Shown: piece after piece, positions 54,701 to 64,000 of the stretch
Layout of the letters: the number at the start of each line of letters is the position of its first letter
How positions within the stretch are numbered: position 1 is the first letter of the stretch
Assembly (NCBI GenBank): GCA_023079485.1
Contig: CM041097.1
Span: forward strand, 18,025,158 to 18,089,157
Direction: 5' to 3'
Source of the DNA: Archilochus colubris
Taxonomy: Eukaryota; Chordata; Aves; Apodiformes; Trochilidae
DNA length: 64,000 nucleotides
Program-made: the position numbers and the translations under genes
The notes under the pieces: model-generated
Seen by the model: only the letters and a program-made list of their open reading frames with translations
What the model was told of the DNA's origin: nothing
Databases searched by the model: none

Positions 54701-57084
54701 TAACAGTGAAAAGATCTCAGTTCTGTATTTTTTTTCCATGTGGGCACAGCAATCTGCCTGTGCATTGGAAGCTTCAAGACTGGAGCCAAAATATTTAAAC
54801 TAAAACATACCACAAGAGAGGATGTGAGAGCAAATGTAAAACGTTGGCTTTATTCCCATCAGTTAATTTTCAAGTCTTGAGATCCTTATTTGCTCCACTT
54901 AGCATCTGTGAAAGAGTTCCAATTCTCAGAAGTAACTTAAATGAAATGATATTTATTGTTAAACCACTGAAGGAACTGCTCTGTCCTCTAAGCTCTTTAA
55001 GGAGTTTGAAACCTCTTTAATTTATGCCACTTGAGGAAGGCAGTAATATCACTGAACCATTAGAGCAACATCACTGTAAGCACTGCAAGGCCTGTGGATA
55101 GCAGAAAGCTATTGTGTTAATTCAGTCTTTCATGAAGCAGAAATGATGAGGTCAGAACAGGGTAAATAACTGTTTAATATGCCACTGACACCTTCTGATG
55201 AGGAGAATTAGGATGCTAAGAGCTGACCTATAGACTGTGAAACTCCTCCCACTGCAGGCTGCTGATCTGGGTGCCTGTTACAGCAATGCCAAGAGGTCTT
55301 GGTCAAAGATTAAGACAAAAGGTGATCCCTGAACCAGAAGATGTACACACAGAGTTTACAGTGATGACACTGTGATAGAAGTGGGTGAAAAAGGGTTTTA
55401 GCTACTGAGGACAGAGAAGGAACTAATCAGAAAAGGAGTGCTCTTTCACCTCATCATAAACCAGCTCTGAAATCACCATCTGGCAGCTGCAATGCTTCAA
55501 GCCCAGCAATGCCCAAGTGAGGGACCTGGAGGCAGATCACACTGGAAAGAGTTGTTCTTTAGCTCAAATCCCTCATCCACTTTCCTTGTCCATTTTCCCA
55601 TTTGTGACATGATGTCAGTCAGTCACCATGAACCATGGAACCAGAAGTATGTAAGACAAGGAAATGAGAAAAATCTGATTGTAGACTGGATTTGTACTCT
55701 AAAAGCTTCATTCCTATTGGCTTGAGACCTCAGCTTCCTCACAAAAAGCATCTTTGATTTCCTGGTTTTGATACTGGAACAGCCAAGCTCACCTCAGTAA
55801 TTTTTTTTACAGGTTATTTAAGCAGAGAGTTTCTATTTAAGCCTGTTCAAATTGCCAGTTTTTACATGGTAAAAGTGCCGTGGTTATTGTCAGCAGTTAC
55901 AAGAATATAAAACAGAAAAAGAAGAATATTCAAAGGCAGAATGTGGGTAATGAAAGCACAGGAGTGTGGATTCAAATGGTGGCTACACACTTGTGTTTAT
56001 AAGGTTCATGTGCTCTCAGACCTAAAATTACTTACAGAGCATCTATCTCCATTTTGATTTTGCTGTGAAATATCACTTTAGAGGGGCAGCATTGTTCAGG
56101 ACAGACTGTTATGAGTGATGGTTCATTTTAAAATAAAAATGTTTTCTGTAGAAGTGATAATACACTCCTAAGAATCTCAGAGCAAGCAAAATGATTCCGT
56201 GTGTTTGAACGCTGCATGAAAACTATTGACATAATACTTCATCTTTAAAACTGATAGACACGTGCCCAAAAGCTAATAAAGTTCTTTCTAATACAAACGA
56301 GCAAGTAAAATAGTATATCATAGCCTGTGATAGCTCTGGATCCTGATCATATAACTGTAGCCCAGGGACAAAGAAAATTGAAGTGATTTAGAAAGGTACC
56401 CAGTAGGATATATCTGATATTAGGCAGTTTGCTGAAGCAAAACAGTAATGTCAGAAGGATACAAAGGTGTAAAATCCATTTGACTGTGTCCAAATGCTTC
56501 TACTCTTTGACCTTAACGTCTCCAGATGAACTCCCCTTAGGGTCAGCTGAAAAATGCTTAATAATAAATGGCCAGAAACTGCCAAGACCTTTTGTATTTT
56601 AGCTACTCTATTCATATTATGAATTTTAAGCCGTTTCTATTTGAAAAGATATTAACCTTCATTTCTCAGTTTTTACTGCTCCACACTTAATTTGAACCAG
56701 AGCAAAACAGGAATGCCATCTATGGTTCATTAGGTTTTATATTAAGCATCTGATGAAAAGGATATGTGGGAAGATTAAGGATTAATGGTAAATGGCAGTC
56801 AAAATGATCAAAATTGCTTATATGTTTGCCTTTGTGTTCATTTCTAGGTTCAGGTGGCCAGTGAGAAATCTGACTTGATTAGAGCTAGGACTCCAGTGCA
56901 GAAAAGACCCAGAAGATAACCAGACCTAGGATGAAACAGTACTCAAGGCTTTTGGGAACAAAGGATTAAAAGTAAGTGTTCATTTTTGTCTTTGAAGTTG
57001 GGAAAGATGCATTTCCACTGCAGGATATTGCCATTAGCTCCAGAACTGGTCAGTGTCATTAGCACAGAGAGGCCAGCAGTGACC

Positions 57085-57175
57085 TGAAGCCTCTGCTTGG
57101 GTATTGAAGCCATTGCTTGGGTATATTGGGTATAATTGGTATTATATATTACCAATATATATTGATACATTGGTA
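57085..57175. repeat. Short direct repeat and AT-rich hairpin
   Basis: AAGCC-n3-GCTTGGGTAT occurs twice in tandem, at about 57086-57105 and 57107-57125. It is followed by a TATA-rich stretch that contains the hairpin ATTGGTA (57135-57141), an 8-nt loop and TACCAAT (57150-57156). Confidence 0.7.
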
Positions 57176-60100
57176 TATCTGAAATTCTCTGCTTCAGCAA
57201 AAGTGCAGTCAAGATGGATGAGATGTATGGGGGAAGAGTAACAGAGATCTGTGGGGACTCCAGTGGTTTGCAGTCCCAAAGCCAGGCTGTGCCTGTGCTG
57301 AGCTACACCTCTGCCAACCAAGACACAGTCTTGAAACTATGACAGAATACAGAAGATGGCTGGGGCCCTACTGAGTGCTCCCTTGCATGGTTTCCTTTTG
57401 TTTAGCACATAAAACACACCACCAGTATAGAACTGTATTTGGTTTCCATTTATCTTCTTTACAATATCATCCCACCAGCCTACAAAGACTGCAGTGATGG
57501 GGGTTCATGGCTTGTTTCATTATGAAATCAATACTATTGCAATAAGATTGATCTGAAAAAAAAAAAGGCACTATGTTGTTAATCCCTTCTCTTCTATGAG
57601 AAGGACACTTTTTATGTCTACTTGGGTCACTTTGAAAAAAGAATTCCAGTTCAGTGAGTAAAGTTTGCTGTTGGAGGGCAGACAACTCCCAGCTTTGCTC
57701 CTTCTACAGGTAACATTACCCAGCTTTATCTTAAGTGGCAATGGAATTATTTCCATCTGCTATTAGCACTGATTTCTGTGAATCAATGGGAGGTACATGC
57801 TGACCTTAATGAAAAGAAATAAATTATATAGGGGATTGTATTGGCTAACTGCACAGATTTACAGTAGATACAATTCCTCTGCAGTTTCTTCCCTCAAAAT
57901 ACATATTCTGATAACCAGTATGGATGAAGTGGTATTCAAATGAATACACAAATATAAACATTTGATAAAAGAAATGTGAAAGCACACAGGCAGCAAGACA
58001 GACTGCTGAATGCCAATAATAACCCAGGAAATGATTGCTCTTATTGGAACACACATTTACCAAATAATCCTTCCACAAATGTGTCCTGATTTTCCTGCAG
58101 ACTGGGAAGCCCACTGAGAAGGTAAGACACACATGTGTTTCTCTGCAGAAATAGACCAATATCATTGAGTATTTTACAGATAGAATGTAAGTCAGAAGAC
58201 AAATATTAATTAATGAGATTTACACAAAATAAGTGGTTGTGGTTCTTCCAAACAAGTACTTTTACATGTCCAGAGTTTTTGTCCTGATGCCTAATTGCAG
58301 CATGGCACTGGCTGGCAATGCTCAGAAGTTTTTGTGATCCCTGGTATGACTCTAGATTTGCAGGTTAATTTTTTATTTTATGTTCTGAGTGGTGGCTTGT
58401 CTGTTTTGGGGTACAAGGTATAGCTGAGAAGGAAGCCAAGTGTTCCAGTGACATTTCTTATTCCCTATCCATCTTTGTTATCCTTTGCTGTTCCCCCAAA
58501 TGAGAGGGCTGCTGCTGCATAGTACTGGGCTTTTCTGTTCACATTTTTTTGTCTGTTCTGACTACAGTAATGATAGAAAAACTCATAATTTTTTAAGGAT
58601 AGCACAATCCAATGCATATGTGCTGGATTGCATGTACACGTCTAGAGGCACAATCAGTTTATGGCTGGTGGGAAGAGATTTCTGATAAATATAACTATGG
58701 AAGCATTAAATAACTCACAAATAAAGCACAGACAACAGGGGTGCTACATAAAATACTGGATTGGTTGATGATCAACACAATTTTCTGAAATACTTAAAAT
58801 CTTTTTCAGTTTATTGGTTTTAGTCAGAAGGTCATAAACTACCAAACCATGTATTCTGCAATCTTTGAAATTTAATTTTCTGTAGCCTTTCTTTGAATTT
58901 CATGTTCTTAGCAGAGGAGAGAAATCACAATAATTACAGTTTAAAATATTCTCATTTCATGGTGTGGCTAACAAGTGAAACTACAAGTAATGATGTAATC
59001 TAACATGTCAAAAAAGAAAATGAAAAGAGAAGACAGAAGGCAGGACAGAGCCAAGGGATGCTATGTGCCATGTCATCTTCTAATTAACTAACTGATCCTT
59101 TAAACTGTCAAAATCAGCAAGGAACTCCATGGCCTAGTGTCTTATTAATATTCATACTAGGCCACCAGAAGCTATGATTCCAGTCCCAGTGGTTGTAGTT
59201 AAACATTAAAAAAAAATAAGCCAGGCTAGCCAGGGCTGCAACAGCTTCACATTTATAAGGAAATGAAGGCAGGGCCACCCTGCTTCCTCCAAACCTCTGC
59301 TGGGGGAAAACTCTCAGAGGATGCATATTGATTTCTGAATTATTATGGGGGTTGTATATTGAAAAAACAATTATTTTTTTCATCTTCCTATGAGCTGCCA
59401 CACTGTTAATCACATTGAGCTCCATGTTGTCAGATGAAAGGAAGATGCATGTAACTTTTTGTAATACAAGCCCATTTTTAAATTTGCACACACCAAATGA
59501 ATGCCCAGTTAACAAAACCCTGTTGTTTAGAGGAATGGCTGAATTAATTTTGCCTTGTAGGATGCAATTCAGGATTGGTTTTGCAGGAATCTGGGGCCTG
59601 CAAGAAAAAATAATCTCCCATAATCTTCTTATAATACAATTATTCTTTTACATTTCAGCCTGCCAGTCTTTTCCCACTCCCACTAAGCAGAGTTTCCTGA
59701 ACTTGAAGTCTAAGGGAGCAGCTGACATTTGGCTTCTCCATTCATTTTCTGTACAATTCTTCATGGCAGGACAATACTTTAAAAAAAAACACCCCACAAC
59801 TCTGTATTACCCAAACTATTTTGAGGCCCAGGACATGTCTGCCATGGGGAGGGATGTGTCTCTGGGCAGCAGAAGATGGGGATGAGGAGGTAATTCAGCA
59901 CCTTCTGAAGTCAGAGTCCTGACACTGGCCTTGTAGGAGTAATTTCAAGCCCAGGCTATTTTGAGGGCAGTTAATCCCATTTTACACTTGCTGTTTCTAT
60001 CCAGGCATGACAGAGTAGAAAGCAATATACTTGGCAGCACTTTACAGCAGTATGATCAGTAAAGGAGTAGCTGAGCTATAAATCATGTGCTGTATCTCTC

Positions 60101-60250
60101 AGTGAAAAAAAAAATAATTAAATAGTTGGAATCTCATTAATTGATATCCTCTATTTAACTGATATACTGCAGGAAAAATACCTTGGGTTACCATCCTACT
60201 TCTTCTCTTCTTTACCACTTTCCTTTGATACAACTTTTTAACCTCACAAT

Positions 60251-60274
60251 AAATAAAACTTTATTGTTTTATTT
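60251..60274. repeat. 9-bp hairpin carrying AATAAA on both strands
   Basis: AAATAAAAC, loop TTTATT, GTTTTATTT is a perfect stem that puts an AATAAA signal on each strand. There is no adjoining transcript evidence, so it may be chance in AT-rich DNA. Confidence 0.6.
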
Positions 60275-62175
60275 ACTCAGCCCCAAGTAGGTCCTTGTGC
60301 CCTGGGAAGAGTCTGGGCAATCCCTTTCCATGCTTTCTCCCTCTCCCTAAAAAAATTTAATCTCCAAGATCCCAAATATTTACCATCACGTATGCTGTTC
60401 TGTTGTTTGAGCTCTACTATGGATGAGAGGCAGGCTCAATGAAAACAGTAAAAATAATAAAAAAAAAATCAAATACTCTAAACTGTCTATCAGCTCAGTT
60501 AACACCAGGCACCGACCTGCCAGACCACAAATCTTGAATATGTTGACACTAAATGTCTACTAGGAGCATATGTTATGGATCAAAGAACACACTGATTAAT
60601 CCAGCAGAGACAAAAGTCTGTCACTTTGGTCATGGTGGCATGATACCAAAGAAGAGAAGAGTAAGGAAGCAAATGAATAGAAAACAAGCACCAACAAAAG
60701 AGAAATAGATATTAAAAAAGGTCAGAACCTAAAATACAGCTCGATTAGCTCAAGCACTTCCACTCATGAATGCTTTTTTTTCAGGTTTCCCAATTTTGTT
60801 TTAAATCACAAGATTCTAAATATTTTTCTACCTGTTTCCCTGCTATCATTTACATCCAATCTAATCAACCAGTTTATAATTTTTATTGGGAAAGCCATCT
60901 ACATGAAGCCATCTATGTACACTGGAGTGTCATTAGGACACCAGAGTCACAGCAATGCTGTACTGAGAGGTAGATCAGTTCTTATTTTGCATTTCTCTCA
61001 AGCATTTTAGTAGTGTCTTGTTCCTGTGCAGTTTTATAGCCATTCATCATCTCAGAGTGCTAAAGTAGAATACCCTCTACTTGAAATCTACTTTAAAAGA
61101 GAAGACATCTTCACCTTAGGTATTTTCCAGTGTTTTTCCATACAGTATCAGAGGTACAGTTGTGAGTACTTTCCTGTATTTTGTGTGTCATCTTCTTAAT
61201 TAATGTACATAATTCAGAAAACCTTTGCCATAACTTACATAGGAGCATTTATTTTTCAGGCATTTCCCATTTAGGTTCAGTGCTTACTTGGAAGTTTTTA
61301 AACATTTTCTATCTCTGCACTCGTATTTTCTTCCTCACTGTAACACTGATTTATTTTGGTCTGAATTAGGGGAAAAAAATCCAATTTTCAATAATGAGAT
61401 TATCCTAAATTCAAGCTTTAATACTGAAAATATTTCTTGTGAAGGAGGTAACAGGGCAAATAGTCTGTGGAGATGCTCTGCCTGTAAACTAGGGGATTTG
61501 TACACAGATTACCTTCAGAGGCATCTGAATCTTTGGCAAGAATGGGCTTCCCAGCACTCTTCTTTTTAGCTTCCAGAAAAGTCTCTCATTAAGCTCTGCT
61601 GAAAGACTCCCAATTCTGCTTGTCATTCAATACTCTTTTAATGTGTCCCCTACATTTTGAAGAGATAGCCACCCCTGTCATACTAATATCCTGTCGATGC
61701 ATGCATGTGTACTTGCTAACTTCATGTATAATTTATGAATTAGAGTTTTCAAAAGCAGTCTGTGAGTGGCTATATTAACTATACACCTTTTGGACAATTT
61801 TCTGTCTCATTTTGGCAACAGATAAGTTATCAGCAGCCTCAGAAGAGAGATACACACATGTGCATATTGGTAATATATATTTATGTCCTGATCTCTAGCA
61901 AGCATGTCAGAAAACACACGTGCCTCCAATTTTCTCTGATTTTATTGCAAAACGGTACCGTGGGGTTTCTGAAGGAATAAACGTTGCTGTACTGAGTAGA
62001 TCCCTTTAACAAGCCACTGCTCAGTTGTATTTGTCCTCAGCTTGTTCTCCTGCATAATTTAAAAGACAGCTGTCATAGCTACATGTTATCCTGTCTAAAA
62101 ATCTGACATTTGTGCAGTGTTAAATAAACCCCATACTGTGCTCAGTGCTCCAGACCCCAGCCTGCCCCACAGCCA

Positions 62176-62852
62176 GGCCTGGGGATGCCCCCCCAGGGCA
62201 CTGGGGTGCAGGACCCTGCAGCCTGGGCTCAAACCAACCAGACTGATATTTGGGGAAAGGGTCAGAAATGCCAGGTGAGACGAGGTGAGACTGAGCAGTG
62301 CTGTCTGCTCTGTGTTCTGTCCTCCAGGGAACCCATGGCGTTGCTGAGTGGCTGTGCCATGGCTGGGCTGCTCAGGTCTTACCTGGGGTTCACTCTGGGC
62401 CTGGGGATGTCCCCCCAGGGCACTGGGGTGCAGGACTCTGCAGCCTGGGCTCAAACCAACCAGACTGATAGTCTGGGAGAGGGTCAGAAATGCCAGGTGA
62501 GAAGAGGTGAGACTGAGCAGTGCTGTCTGCTTTGTGTTCTGTCCTCCAGGGAACCCACGGGATTGCTGGGTGGCCGTGCCATGGCTGGGCTGCTCACTTA
62601 CCTGGGGCTCACTCTGGGCCTGGGGATGCCCCCCCAGGGCACTGGGGTGCAGGACCCTCCCTGCAGCCTGGGCTCAAACCAACCAGACTGATATTATGGG
62701 AAAGGGTCAGAAAGGCCAGGTGAGAAGAGGTGAGATAAGCAGTGCTGTCTGCTTTGTGTTCTGTCCTCTACGGAACCCATGGCATTGTTGGGAGGCTGTG
62801 CCATGGCTGGGCTGCTCAGGCAGCACCTCCTTACCTGGGGCTCACTCTGGGA
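62176..62852 (+). repeat. Three-copy tandem array, unit about 220 bp
   Basis: GC-rich units start at each CCTGGGGATG (62178, 62400 and 62619, spacing 222 and 219 bp) and share CAGGGCACTGGGGTGCAGGA, GGCTCAAACCAACCAGACTG, GGGTCAGAAATGCCAGGTGA, GCAGTGCTGTCTGCT and GTGCCATGGCTGGGCTGCTC. The third copy ends near 62852, where unrelated sequence begins. The first two spacings are multiples of three, so one plus-strand frame stays open from 62185 through two units until a 4-bp insertion in the third near 62655. No protein family was recognised. Confidence 0.9.
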
Positions 62853-64000
62853 AAGGGGTGGTTAATCCACAGCCTGAAAATGGTTTAGAGGGACAGCACT
62901 GAGCTTGAGTGGAACAAAATGATGAAAAAACAACAGTGACAACTCAGCAAATCACGTTACACTAGCAAAGCAGGAGTTCCTTCAGGAAAAGTTAATTGCA
63001 TGGTGAAGACCATGAGATCAGGATCCTGGGACTTGGGACCTAATATACGCACTGCAAATGTGTATATCCTTTGGAGAAAAGGCTGTTTCCTGTTTAAAAC
63101 TTTAAAAATACTTAATTAAACTCTGTGGTTACCAATCCAAACACATTACACTATTTAGTCCATTAAAACTCTGAAAGCCTGTTACTTATCAGGGAGTGAT
63201 GGATCGATTGGATTTCATCTTCCTTCCTTCTGAGGCTGCTTTCATTTCCTGCAGCAGTGAACACTCCCCAGCAGACAGTGTTCACTGGCCACCACTGTAG
63301 CCCATTATAAAAAAAAAAAAAAATCTATTGTCACTTGGACAATATTTATATGAATATAGCTACATTTTATGAACTGTCCCTATTATTGTAACAAACCCAT
63401 ATGAAAGCTGGAGCTGGGTGACAATAATGACACCTGAGCAAGCACCACTGAATACACAGGGGCAATTATGCAGTCAGACCTTTTCTTTCTCACCCTTACA
63501 GACATTTTGCACAGCTGAGGCTCTCTTAGAAGTGGCATTCAGACTGGCTATAGGAATTCCTAAAAAAGAAACTCTCAGGACAAACATTACAACATTAGTG
63601 TCATAGGTAATGAATTTCCATAAGGATGATGTTCAAAGATATTTTTCTGAGGAGTTGTTCAGTCAGTGCTGATTTCATATTTTAGGTCTTTGCTTATCTT
63701 TAGCTGGGTGATACAAGCTGCTTAAGGCTGTTTTCCAGGTCTGTGCTTCCAAATGATTTTCCTTTTGCTCTGCCACTCCCTCAATTAAGGATGAAAAGCT
63801 GTAACAACAAAAAGATGCTGGACAGCACTAGTCACGAGTTTATCAGATTTCAAAATAAGAATTCTTACTGGGTGGTTTCCATCCTAATTTTCCTGGAGTA
63901 ATCTATACACCTTGTGTGTAAGTTTTATTTAGAGCTTTAAGAAGTTTGGGAAAAAAGAATGATGGCAATGATTTGATAATTCATGGGTCAGTAAGTCTGG
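62853..64000. other. Window end, nothing recognised
   Basis: AT-rich single-copy-looking DNA with an A15 run at 63309-63323. No exon of PDZRN3 or other gene was recognised. Confidence 0.5.
63309..63323. repeat. A15 homopolymer
   Basis: A simple poly(A) run on the plus strand. Confidence 0.8.

Larger units (their letters stand above)
50463..62175 (-). other. DNA upstream of the internal promoter; intron of full-length PDZRN3
   Basis: No exon, gene or interspersed repeat was recognised. The sequence is AT-rich, with an A-rich run at 51773-51798, an AT hairpin near 57135-57156 and a palindromic double poly(A) motif at 60251-60274. I looked for the PDZ1 N-terminal exon (ending IHDRIIE in mammals) on the minus strand and did not find it. 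Overlapping frames at 59114-59515 (minus) and 59415-59885 (plus) have no recognisable similarity. Confidence 0.5.

Noticed and set aside
59114..59885. Overlapping 133- and 156-codon frames on opposite strands
   Set aside because: No family motif. The region looks like single-copy intron, possibly conserved, and the frames are mutually incompatible shadows.
50463..64000. Possible upstream exons of full-length PDZRN3
   Set aside because: No minus-strand sequence resembling the first half of PDZ1, the zinc fingers or the RING was found; they are expected outside the window.

Overview
This is a vertebrate nuclear DNA window, almost certainly from a bird. The one protein-coding gene I recognise is PDZRN3 (LNX3), split into short exons with consensus splice sites. 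The interspersed repeats I recognise are three 5'-truncated CR1 LINE copies with the typical avian 3' end. The rest is AT-rich, single-copy-looking intergenic and intronic sequence. There is nothing bacterial, viral or operon-like here.

Layout. The 3' half of PDZRN3 lies on the minus strand. Reading 5' to 3' down the minus strand: a TATA-containing internal promoter (about 50225-50460); an alternative first exon (start codon 50014-50016, donor after 49948); a 14.2 kb intron with two CR1 copies and several conserved-looking noncoding blocks; then exons 4 to 10 (35709-35456, 32619-32532, 25190-25092, 24203-24141, 23446-23345, 22361-22245, 21328-19784); and a 3' UTR of roughly 0.86 kb ending near a poly(A) signal at 18937-18942. 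Exon numbers follow the mammalian gene from memory. The eight coding pieces join in frame to 2337 nt, or 778 residues plus stop. Exons 1-3 of the full-length form (RING finger, TRAF-type zinc finger, first half of PDZ1) were not found and should lie beyond 64000.

Positions 1-18900 are the intergenic region downstream of PDZRN3; no gene was recognised there. It holds a 2.1 kb structure bounded by inverted arms of about 165-173 bp (688-860 and 2629-2792), with a pyrimidine-rich tract of about 570 bp between the arms. Positions 50463-64000 would be intron of the full-length transcript and carry a three-copy tandem array with a unit of about 220 bp (62176-62852).

How the parts work together. Full-length PDZRN3 is a RING E3 ligase and PDZ scaffold. 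The internal promoter should instead make a form without the RING or zinc fingers, keeping only the tail of PDZ1, all of PDZ2 and the C-terminal LNX3-homology region with its PDZ-binding tail. Its new N-terminus begins MGCSLC, a pattern like that of lipid-anchored Src-family kinases, which suggests a membrane-tethered scaffold without ligase activity. Oppositely oriented CR1 copies sit about 1 kb on each side of exon 4, a layout that can favour exon circularisation. No undescribed gene system was identified; the points worth checking are the acylated isoform, the inverted CR1 pair, the 2.1 kb inverted-repeat structure and the frame-preserving tandem array.
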